Source: Bryobacterales bacterium (GTDB lineage: Bacteria; Acidobacteriota; Terriglobia; Bryobacterales; Bryobacteraceae). Taken from it: a stretch of DNA of 33,032 nt. The position numbers and the translations under genes were made by a program. Positions 19,931 through 27,493 of this stretch are shown piece after piece. Positions within the stretch are counted from its first letter, which is position 1, and each line of letters opens with the position of its first letter. The stretch spans positions 1 to 33,032 of the forward strand of contig JAUYBU010000195.1 of assembly GCA_030693045.1 (NCBI GenBank). Reading direction: 5' to 3'. The notes beneath the pieces are model-generated. The model did not search any database. It was not told the DNA's origin and saw only the letters and a list, made by a program, of their open reading frames with translations.

Positions 19931-20204
19931 AAACGGCGCGAATCAGATCCCGTCCGGCTTCTTCCTTTTTCGAAGGCTCTTGCTCCTTCAGAAACTTTCG
20001 ATAGGCGGACCTGAGGTTTTCTTTGGCGTCCTGTTCGGCTCGAACCCCTCGCTCCGCCAAAGTCACGAGGGCGCGGCTGATCGTGAGGCGGCGTTCTTTG
20101 GCGACACGCCGCACTTCAGCCGCCAATGGCGCCGGGATGCTAACGCTCTGACGAACCGCCCTGCTTCCGGGTCTTGGTGAAATCGGCCTGGTTCGACTAG
20201 CCAT
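19893..20204 (-). CDS. Ribbon-helix-helix-type DNA-binding protein (candidate antitoxin)
   Basis: RAVRQSVSIPAPLAAEVRRVAKERRLTISRALVTLAERGVRAEQDAKE: RHH/CopG-like pattern (beta strand SVSIP, helix, ...TISRALVTLAERG). Confidence 0.7.
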   Translation of the reverse strand: MASRTRPISPRPGSRAVRQSVSIPAPLAAEVRRVAKERRLTISRALVTLAERGVRAEQDAKENLRSAYRKFLKEQEPSKKEEAGRDLIRAVFGRDAIAEDPIL

Positions 20205-20224
20205 ATCTCACATTGTACGCCAGG

Positions 20225-20241
20225 TGAACCACTGTGGTTCA
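20225..20241. promoter_or_regulatory. 17-bp perfect palindrome, putative operator of the RHH gene
   Basis: tgaaccac-t-gtggttca; 20 bp upstream of the RHH start codon (20204, minus strand). Confidence 0.55.
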
Positions 20242-20411
20242 TTCGAAAGCCGCGCGGGTGCGGCGCCCTGCATCTGCCGCCCGCTTCTGGCTCCGCTGCC
20301 GCGTCCGGCGGTTCACGGAATCAATCGATTCCGGCTCGAACCGCGCTGAAAACTTCCGCGACCGAGACTTCTGAGGAGCCCGCCACAGCCTTGGAACCGT
20401 GCACGGATCGG

Positions 20412-21389
20412 TTACAGATAGAAGTCCCTGGATTCGAGTCTTTCATCCAGAGGCAAGTCCAACAATTCCTTGACTAACTCCTCACGAAAAGAATCGGACC
20501 TATCCGACGGTTTCGCGTGAAAGACGTATCTGGTCTTGAGGTACAGTGGCAAGCCATCGTCTAAACATTCCGCGCGTACGATGACTTGGTATTTTGTGCT
20601 CTCCGGCGGGAGTCTGGCGATATCCCCCTGGATGATCATCGTCTCCCATCCGACGCCTCCTGACCGGCCATCCGCCTTGGCCTTGTAAGCCTCGTTGCTC
20701 ACGATCACGACCCTACCTGCCAGAGCTAGTTCGTTGCACATCCACTGGGCAAGATCCATGCCACGTCTCAAATGGAATTTGTCGAGCCGAACCTGAATGC
20801 CTTTCTCGACAAGATACAGCGCTAAGTGCACGGTCCAATCTTCCTCTTCCTTTGTTCGCGACGTATGGCTTATGAACACTCGGGGACTGGGATGGCCGCG
20901 GCCAACGATGCTGCGACGATTTGCGCGAAGGCGCTCGTATAGGTCTCGGTGCAGCACCGATATGGTCAGACATGAGTCGATGCTGGCCGCTTGCTCAAAT
21001 CCTTGTCTCAGCGCAGAGACTACCTTCTCGCTCTGCAACCCGCCCGCCCCGGCACCGAGTAGCGGTGCAGCGACCGCCCTGACCGCAGGTTGCTGCTTCG
21101 TGAAACCGCCGATCACCCCTCCAATTGCGCAAATCGCCTCGACAGTTGATGTCATGCGGTCGACTGATGCCGCGAATGCAACGAACTGAGCGATATTCTC
21201 TGCCCCCTCAAAAGGCATAAACTCAACTTCGCCCAACTCCATACCTTCGCGAGGATGAGGGATGTCGTAGTGAGCCAGATTTCGCGCAACGAATCCGGTG
21301 ACCGTACCGGATGTCGAGCACGGTAGCACGATGAGATCTGACGGACCATCAAACAGGTTTCCCAGTCGGAGCTTGACTTGGTTGGCCAT
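20412..21389 (-). CDS. Macro-like domain fused to SEFIR/TIR domain; candidate NAD/ADP-ribose-linked defence effector
   Basis: N-terminus VKLRLGNLFDGPSDLIVLPCSTSG...RAVAAPLLGAGAGGLQSEKVVSALRQGF resembles Macro folds. C-terminus PRVFISHTSRTKEEEDWTVHLALYLVEKGIQVRLDKFHLRRGMDLAQWMCNELALAGRVVIVSNEAYKAKADGRSGGVGWETMIIQGDI is SEFIR/TIR-like. Alternative start at 21413. Confidence 0.82.
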   Translation of the reverse strand: MANQVKLRLGNLFDGPSDLIVLPCSTSGTVTGFVARNLAHYDIPHPREGMELGEVEFMPFEGAENIAQFVAFAASVDRMTSTVEAICAIGGVIGGFTKQQPAVRAVAAPLLGAGAGGLQSEKVVSALRQGFEQAASIDSCLTISVLHRDLYERLRANRRSIVGRGHPSPRVFISHTSRTKEEEDWTVHLALYLVEKGIQVRLDKFHLRRGMDLAQWMCNELALAGRVVIVSNEAYKAKADGRSGGVGWETMIIQGDIARLPPESTKYQVIVRAECLDDGLPLYLKTRYVFHAKPSDRSDSFREELVKELLDLPLDERLESRDFYL

Positions 21390-21539
21390 GATGTTTGCCT
21401 CACGAGCAATCATAACACCCCCCGGTCGGCTTGCCCGAAACGGCGTTCCGGGAGATCGCTCTGGCGAAGTCCCCGCCTGGTCGGCGATCGGTAATACCCG
21501 GAGCCCTCAAAGGGCGCAGGCGTCGGACGAAGTTGGCAC

Positions 21540-21902
21540 TCAGACGGGAAGCCAGCGTCGCCGGATCCTTTCACGGTCGACCACGACTATGGATTTCGGC
21601 AGTTCATCGTGCGCAATCCAAATGAGGACGCGACGGAGACAGGCCAGACTCTCCGCCTCGCTATAGTTCCCGCCGCGCAGCAGGATCAGTCCCGGCCCAG
21701 CGGAACCGAGCGCCGACAGGAGTCTCGGAAAGTCCAGGTCCGCGGTGATGATTACCCGGCCGTTGGCGGCTGCAAAACGCAGAATCTCCGAGTCGGGACT
21801 TTGGTGCATGAGGAGGTCGTTCCCATGCACGGCATCATGGCCTTCCGCTCGCAGCCACTGAGCCAGTTCCGGCGACAGGGGCATATCGACGAAGAATTTC
21901 AC
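21540..21902 (-). CDS. DUF5615-family PIN-like protein (putative toxin)
   Basis: MKFFVDMPLSPELAQWLRAEGHDAVHGNDLLMHQSPDSEILRFAAANGRVIITADLDFPRLL matches the DUF5615/Mut7-C-like PIN pattern. Confidence 0.88.
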   Translation of the reverse strand: MKFFVDMPLSPELAQWLRAEGHDAVHGNDLLMHQSPDSEILRFAAANGRVIITADLDFPRLLSALGSAGPGLILLRGGNYSEAESLACLRRVLIWIAHDELPKSIVVVDRERIRRRWLPV

Positions 21903-22123
21903 CGGCTCAGCTCAATCGTCTCGTCTTCGGAAAGGAGCGCCGCATAGCGCAAGGCTTCGTCGATGTCGGCCGCTTCAAGGTAGGGATAGGCACTCAGAAT
22001 GGATTCCCTGGTTTCCCGGGCCGCCAGCAGACCGAGGAGGCGCGAGACCGGGAAGCGCAGATTGCGGATACACGGCTTGCCGGTCGCCACCGCTGGGTCA
22101 ACCGTAATTCGCTCGAAGCGCAT
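21899..22123 (-). CDS. DUF433-family antitoxin-like protein
   Basis: FERITVDPAVATGKPCIRNLRFPVSRLLGLLAARETRESILSAYPYLEAADIDEALRYAA is the classic DUF433 pattern; 4-nt overlap with DUF5615. Confidence 0.9.
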   Translation of the reverse strand: MRFERITVDPAVATGKPCIRNLRFPVSRLLGLLAARETRESILSAYPYLEAADIDEALRYAALLSEDETIELSR

Positions 22124-22184
22124 GAAGAGTGTCCCCTCCAATCATACCAATGGCATCAGCCCCGTGAACTCCCGATCCAAGCAG

Positions 22185-22232
22185 GATCGGTCCGTTTCAT
22201 CCGACTGTCAGTTCGGCGACGCGGCGAACGCC
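22185..22232. repeat. 48-bp direct repeat, right copy
   Basis: gatcggtccgtttcatccgactgtcagttcggcgacgcggcgaacgcc; one mismatch to 19598-19645. Confidence 0.9.
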
Positions 22233-22373
22233 CGGAATTTCGCCGCTGCCGAGGTCGCGGTAGAGGTCCCGAAGATGTTCCTGGAGATCCTCGAAGCTTT
22301 CGCCCTGGGTCATGTAGTCGGGGAATTCTTCGAGGTGGCCGACCCACAGGCAGCCATTCTGCCAGGCCCCAGT
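22185..22373 (-). pseudogene. hicB 3' fragment (N-terminally truncated) plus first codons of hicA (right relic)
   Basis: Reverse strand reads TGAWQNGCLWVGHLEEFPDYMTQGESFEDLQEHLRDLYRDLGSGEIPGVRRVAELTVG* then, overlapping ATGA, MKRTD before diverging. An in-frame stop precedes TGAWQNG. Confidence 0.75.
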
Positions 22374-22467
22374 TTACGCCGAACGGGTGCGGCCGGGGCC
22401 TGGGGTCCCGCACACAGTTGTTTTGGAGCGCCAACGGGCATATGCTGTTGGTGATCAGGAGGCCAAC

Positions 22468-23772
22468 ATGGTCGATCGCAGAAATTTCCTCGCCGCCGCC
22501 GCGGCGGCGGGCACAGCCGGAGCCGCCGAGGACCAGCCGGTTCGGGCAACGCCGCTCCGCGCCGACTACTTCGGGACGCAGTACTACGACGAAAAGGAGC
22601 GCGCCGAGTTGATGGAAGTGCTCGAGACGCGCCGGCCGTTCCGCTGGTACGGCTCGGGCTCGAAACCGCCCATGAAGGTGCTCACCTTCGAGAAGGAATT
22701 CGCCGCGCGCATGCGGACCAAGTACGCGCTGGCGGTGACCTCGGGCACGGCGGCGCTGCAGGCGGCGGTGGCGGCGCTGGAGATCGGCCCGGGCGACGAA
22801 GTGATCATGCCCGCCTGGACCTGGCACTCCTGCTGCTCGGCCGTGGTACTGGCCGGGGCGCTGCCGGTGTTCGCCGAAATCGACGAGTCGTTCAACATCG
22901 ACCCCGGCGACATCGAGCACCGCATCACGCCCGCGACGAAGCTGATCATGGCGGTGCACCTGCAAGGCAATCCGGCCGATCTGGACCGCATCCTGCCCAT
23001 CGCGCGCAAGCGCGGCATCCGCGTGCTGGAGGACTGCGCGCAGAGCGTGGGCGGCAGTTACAAGGGCCGCCCCTTGGGCTCGCTGGGCGAGATCGGCATC
23101 TACAGCCTGCAATTGAACAAGACCATCACGGCGGGCGAGGGCGGCGCGGTGGCCACCAGCGATCCGGTGCTGTTCGAGCGCGCGGCGCGGTTCCACGACG
23201 TGGGCGGTTTGCGCGGGCCGCACGAAGCCGCGGTCGGCAAGCCGAAGCTCGACCCCTTTGTGGGCTGCAACCTGCGCATGAACGAGTTTTCCGGCGGCGT
23301 GCTGCTGGCGCAACTGCGCAAGCTCGATCTGATCGTCGGTTCCTTGCGGGCCAATGCCAAGCGCGTCTACGACGGCGTGCGCGATCTTCCCGGCATCAAG
23401 TTCCGCAAGCTGCCCGACCCGGCGGGCGAACTCGGCGCCGGCGTCTTCATCGAATTCAAGACCAAGGAAGTGCGCGACCTGTTCCTGGCCGAAATGCGGA
23501 AGCAGAATGTTCCGGCCGGGCCTCCGGGCGGCTCGGTGGTCCTGCCGGCGTTGCCCTATATCGAGAACAAGCGCACGATTCACCCCAAGTGGCCGTCGTT
23601 CACCAGCGAGCGCGGCCGGGCGATTCGCTACGGCGCCGCCACCTGCCCGCGCACCATCGACATCCTGAACCGCTTCGCCGGCCCGCACCTGGATCCGAAA
23701 TTCACGCCGCGCGATTGCGCCGACATTGTCGCTGCGGTCCGGAAAGTTTATCCGCGAGTGGTGAAGGCGTAG
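22468..23772 (+). CDS. DegT/DnrJ/EryC1/StrS-family aminotransferase with Tat-like N-terminal leader
   Basis: DRRNFLAAAAAAGTAGA leader; FEKEFAARMRTKYALAVTSGTAALQAAVAALEIGPGDEVIMPAWTWHS; LEDCAQSVGGSYKGRPLGSLGEIGIYSLQLNKTITAGEGGAVATSD. AGGAGG ribosome-binding sequence before ATG 22468. Confidence 0.92.
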   Translation: MVDRRNFLAAAAAAGTAGAAEDQPVRATPLRADYFGTQYYDEKERAELMEVLETRRPFRWYGSGSKPPMKVLTFEKEFAARMRTKYALAVTSGTAALQAAVAALEIGPGDEVIMPAWTWHSCCSAVVLAGALPVFAEIDESFNIDPGDIEHRITPATKLIMAVHLQGNPADLDRILPIARKRGIRVLEDCAQSVGGSYKGRPLGSLGEIGIYSLQLNKTITAGEGGAVATSDPVLFERAARFHDVGGLRGPHEAAVGKPKLDPFVGCNLRMNEFSGGVLLAQLRKLDLIVGSLRANAKRVYDGVRDLPGIKFRKLPDPAGELGAGVFIEFKTKEVRDLFLAEMRKQNVPAGPPGGSVVLPALPYIENKRTIHPKWPSFTSERGRAIRYGAATCPRTIDILNRFAGPHLDPKFTPRDCADIVAAVRKVYPRVVKA

Positions 23773-23776
23773 CCCC

Positions 23777-24340
23777 ATGCGGCGCAGCCGGCCGATGCGC
23801 CTGGCGCTGCCGGCTGCGCTGGGCGCGGCAGCCCTTAGAGCGCCGCGACGGTCTCCGCCGGCTATTCGAGGCGGCGGGTTGCGTCTCCCCCAACCTGACC
23901 GAGCAAGCCGTAAAGCATGAACGGCTCGGCAACGTAATCTGCACGCTGCCGGGGCTGACCGACTCCAAAATAGTTGTCGGCGCGCATTATGATCACCATC
24001 AGAGTGGCGCCGGCGTGATCGACAACTGGAGCGGAGCCTCGCTGCTGGCGAGCCTCTATCAGAGTCTTGCCAGCCGTCCGAGGAAACACACGATTCTGTT
24101 TATCGGGTTTACGGCAGAAGAGGTAGGATTGCGGGGTTCGGACTTCTTCGTGCGCACACTGACCAAGGAAGAGCGAGCCAATTTCCGGGCCGTTGTGAAC
24201 CTTGACTCGCTGGGATTGTCCTCGACCAAGGTCTGGGTCAGCCGCTCGGATGCGGAACTGGTCCGGGCGCTCTATGTGGTTGCGAAGACGATGGAACTTC
24301 CGGTCCGTGACAGTCCGCGGGGCGGTCTCCCCGCGATCCG
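23777..24340 (+). pseudogene. M28-family metallopeptidase relic (5' frameshift/deletion, 3' truncated)
   Basis: Signal-like MRRSRPMRLALPAALGAAAL in one frame. DGLRRLFEAAGCVSPNLTEQAVKHERLGNVICTLPGLTDSKIVVGAHYDHHQSGAGVIDNWSGASLLASLYQSL...ILFIGFTAEEVGLRGSDFFV in another. Similarity stops near 24300. Confidence 0.75.
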
Positions 24341-25833
24341 TTCTGAATCTCGATTACGGGCCGCGGCCGGGCGATTCGCTGCGGCGCCGCGGCCGGCCCG
24401 CGCGCCCTCGACATCCTGGACCGCTTCGCCGGCCGGGAAGGTCTATCCGCGAGTGGTGGCCTGAGGCCAGCCGCCCCCCCGCCAGGCGGCTCCTCCGTCT
24501 CCGGTTTCCGGGCGGGCTTGAGCGCCGGGCCGGGACCGAAGTGGAGCGTCACGTCGACACTGCGCCGCTGGTCGTCGGCCTGTACGGCCGAGCGCGTCTG
24601 GCCGAGGCCGTCGAACACGCCGTCCTCGCGAAGCCGGCCGAGAAAATAGTCCGGGTAGTCGGCGTCGAAAGGCTTCCCTTCCTTGAGCGCCCACAGTTTG
24701 CGCAGGGCCGGCTCGGTGAGGATATCCAGACCCACGATGGCCAGTTTGCCGAAGACGTACTGCGCCCCGGCGACGAAGTGAAAGACCAGGTCCACCGCCT
24801 TGCGGCCGTCGTCGATCTTGCGCTCGATGGTGGAATCCGCCTTCATGAATCCGTTCCGGCCGAGCAGCCTGTGCATGCGCTGGCGGCCCGCCTCGATCTG
24901 GTGGAAGTTGGCGATGTCGCCGGTCTTCAAATCCGCCGCCTTGAACAGCGCGTCGGAGGCGAGCGGCGCGCCTTCGATACGCACGTCGCCAAGGTTGTAG
25001 CTTCCGCCTTCCTCGACGCTCACCGTCACCACCAGCCCTTTGACGTCGGCCGCCGGCATCACCTGAATCTTCGGAAACGCGACGCGAAGCCGGCCGCGCG
25101 CCTCGTACAGCGGACGGATCGAGGTATCCAGCAACTGCCTCACGCGGGGCTCGCTGAAGGGCACGCCCACGGCCACGCCGGACATGGCGTTTTGCAGCGT
25201 GGACGCCGGAATCACCGAGGAGTCGACGAACCGGACGTAAGCGACCACCGGCGGCGCGGCCGCGGGGCGGAAAACCACCACCAGTCGATCCGGCGCGTCC
25301 GCCACCAGCCGTCCCCCCACCGGGACCTTGGCGCCCGTGGATGCCAAGTACGATTCCAATACCTGCGAGTAGCGCTTCAGCACCGGCTCGGTCACCGGAA
25401 CCTTCGCGCCGAACAGCGGATCCGAGCGCTCGAGCGCCGCCTGCAACTCCGGCGCCGGCGCCGGCAGGTCCTCGAACCGGAACGGATACAGCGGCTCGAC
25501 TTCGGCAACCTCGAAGGTCGCCAGGTAACCTTTTCCGTCCGGAGACGGTTCGTAGCGGAAGCCCACCGTGGCGAAGTATCCGGTGGCCAGGATGCGCTCG
25601 CGCGCCGCTTCGAACACCCCGGTGCTGGCCGGCTGACCGGCTTTGAGACCCGCAATCGCCAGGATCTTCTCCGTCGTGTAATTCCGGTTGCCGGCCACCG
25701 ACAGGCTTTGGATGGGCCACTCGCGCGGCGCCGCGGCAGGCGGGGCGGGGCGGGCGGGCGCGGCCTTCTTCTTCGGCTGCGTCTGAGCCGCAACGCCAAC
25801 CCCCACCAGCAACGCAAACGCAATCCAGCGCAT
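24238..25833 (-). CDS. POTRA-repeat (BamA/TamA-like N-terminal) exported protein without visible beta-barrel
   Basis: Signal peptide; WPIQSLSVAGNRNYTTEKILAIAGLKAGQP, YNLGDVRIEGAPLASDALFKAADLKTGDIANF, YVFGKLAIVGLDILTEPALRKLWALKEGKPFDADYPDYFL. The last ~75 codons are antisense to the relics at 24238-24464 and probably not native sequence. Confidence 0.75.
   Translation of the reverse strand: MRWIAFALLVGVGVAAQTQPKKKAAPARPAPPAAAPREWPIQSLSVAGNRNYTTEKILAIAGLKAGQPASTGVFEAARERILATGYFATVGFRYEPSPDGKGYLATFEVAEVEPLYPFRFEDLPAPAPELQAALERSDPLFGAKVPVTEPVLKRYSQVLESYLASTGAKVPVGGRLVADAPDRLVVVFRPAAAPPVVAYVRFVDSSVIPASTLQNAMSGVAVGVPFSEPRVRQLLDTSIRPLYEARGRLRVAFPKIQVMPAADVKGLVVTVSVEEGGSYNLGDVRIEGAPLASDALFKAADLKTGDIANFHQIEAGRQRMHRLLGRNGFMKADSTIERKIDDGRKAVDLVFHFVAGAQYVFGKLAIVGLDILTEPALRKLWALKEGKPFDADYPDYFLGRLREDGVFDGLGQTRSAVQADDQRRSVDVTLHFGPGPALKPARKPETEEPPGGGAAGLRPPLADRPSRPAKRSRMSRARGPAAAPQRIARPRPVIEIQNGSRGDRPADCHGPEVPSSSQPHRAPGPVPHPSG
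24362..24464 (+). pseudogene. Duplicated, internally deleted tail of the DegT aminotransferase gene
   Basis: cgcggccgggcgattcgctgcggcgccgc...ctcgacatcctggaccgcttcgccggccgg followed by gaaggtctatccgcgagtggtg matches 23611-23765 with an internal stretch missing. Confidence 0.8.
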
Positions 25834-25844
25834 AATTCTATCTT

Positions 25845-27425
25845 ATGATGCGCCGGACATTAGTCGCGGCCGCGGTGGTCCTGCTGGCTCTGGTACCGGC
25901 GATTCGCCTGGCCTGGCTGAGCCGCGACGGACCTCATCTGGGTTTCTATCACGACGACGGGATCTACTGGGTGACGGCGAAGTCCATCGCCGAACGCGGC
26001 GGCTACCGCATCCCGAGCCTGCCGGGCGCGCCTTACCAGACCAAGTATCCGCCGGTGTTTCCGGCGCTGCTGTCCATCGCCTGGCGAGTCACTCCCGAAT
26101 TCCCGTCAAACCTGGCAACGGCGGTGTGGCTCACCTGGCTTCCGCTGCCGCTGACGATCGTGCTCACCAACGCGCTGATGGCGCAGTGGCGGGTGGGTGG
26201 GAGCACGCGGCTGTTGGTTTGCGCCATGCTGGCGCTGAACCCATACTTGGCCTACATCGCCACGGTGCTGATGTCGGAGGTTTGGGCCACGTGCTTCCTG
26301 TTGGCGTCGCTGGCGCTGGCCGGAAGCCAGAGGAAAGCCGGGTGGCCCGCGGCGCTGGGCGGGTTGTGCGCGGCGGCGGCGTATCTGACGAAGACCGTGA
26401 CCGCGCCGCTATTGATCGCCGTTCCACTGGTCCTGATGTGGAAGCGCAGGCGCGTAGCCACGGCGCTTTTCCTGGCTTGCGCTCTGCCGCCGGTGGCGGC
26501 GTGGCACGCCTGGTCGGCGGCACACCGCGCGCCGGCGACCGACTGGACCTGGCTGTACTACGCCGACTACCTGGGTTTCTGGGCCCGGGACATCACGCCC
26601 GCAATGCTCCCCGCCGTGGTCTACCACAACCTGGGCGAGTTGCTCGGCGGCGGCGGCGAATTGCTGATGTTCAAGCTCAGCGTGGTTGCCGGGGGCGAGC
26701 ACCTGGCGCGGCTGCTCATGATCGCCGCGCTGGCCGGCGTGGTGCGCTGGACCCGCGCCAGCCGCCATCCGGAGTATGCGCTGTTTGCCGCCGGCCAATT
26801 CGCGCTGCTGCTGGTGTGGGATTTTCCTCCCAACGACCGGTTCCTGATCCCCGTACTCCCGCTGCTCATTCTTGGGCTGTGGACCGAAGCGAGCCATCTC
26901 GGGCGCATCGCGCGGCACGCGTGGCGCCGGCCGGAACGGTCGCAAAAAGCGGCCGCGGTGGTCGCGGGCTCGCTGGTGGTCTGCCTGGCGGCGGCTTTGG
27001 TGGCGCGAAACGCCGACGCGGCTTGGAACATCCTGCCGGCGCTGGCGGGGCAACGGCGCGCCGCGGCGGCCCGTTCGCGGCCGCTGTACGAATGGATTGC
27101 GCGCCACACGCCGCCAGACGCCACCTTTTTCGCCGGCAGCGACCCACCCCTCTACCTGTACACGGGGCGGCAGGCGACCAGCGTCAGAACCCCCATGCGC
27201 GACTATTACCGGGTGGACCGCGCCGCTATCCTGGCCGAGTCCGCCAAACTGGCCGAGTTCGCGCGCGCCCGGCGCCTGGACTATCTGCTGCTGACGCCCA
27301 CCGATTTTGAATTCGGCCCGCTGCCCGACCAGCAGCGGCGCGCGGCGCGCGAGGCCGTGGCGCGCGATACTCAATTGCGCACCGTGTACGACTCCCCGGC
27401 GGGCCGGATCGTGAAAGTGAATTGA
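25845..27425 (+). CDS. ArnT/GT39-like multi-pass membrane glycosyltransferase
   Basis: Multiple hydrophobic segments; early DGPHLGFYHDDGIYWVTAKSIAERGGYRIPSLPG...YPPVFPALL typical of GT39/GT83-type proteins. Confidence 0.8.
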   Translation: MMRRTLVAAAVVLLALVPAIRLAWLSRDGPHLGFYHDDGIYWVTAKSIAERGGYRIPSLPGAPYQTKYPPVFPALLSIAWRVTPEFPSNLATAVWLTWLPLPLTIVLTNALMAQWRVGGSTRLLVCAMLALNPYLAYIATVLMSEVWATCFLLASLALAGSQRKAGWPAALGGLCAAAAYLTKTVTAPLLIAVPLVLMWKRRRVATALFLACALPPVAAWHAWSAAHRAPATDWTWLYYADYLGFWARDITPAMLPAVVYHNLGELLGGGGELLMFKLSVVAGGEHLARLLMIAALAGVVRWTRASRHPEYALFAAGQFALLLVWDFPPNDRFLIPVLPLLILGLWTEASHLGRIARHAWRRPERSQKAAAVVAGSLVVCLAAALVARNADAAWNILPALAGQRRAAAARSRPLYEWIARHTPPDATFFAGSDPPLYLYTGRQATSVRTPMRDYYRVDRAAILAESAKLAEFARARRLDYLLLTPTDFEFGPLPDQQRRAAREAVARDTQLRTVYDSPAGRIVKVN

Positions 27426-27493
27426 CAATCGGCTCGATCCGTTCCGCGGGCCGGGCCTACAGCGGCCCTTTCCGTCTGCCGATAGAACTCCAT

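Noticed and set aside
21414-21539. Possible additional coding remnant between the Macro-SEFIR and DUF5615 genes
   Set aside because: Translations on both strands gave no recognisable family; left as unexplained intergenic sequence.
22156-23778. 540-aa minus-strand ORF antisense to the DegT gene
   Set aside because: Antisense shadow. The only real minus-strand coding signal here is the hicB/hicA relic near 22185-22373, which is annotated separately.
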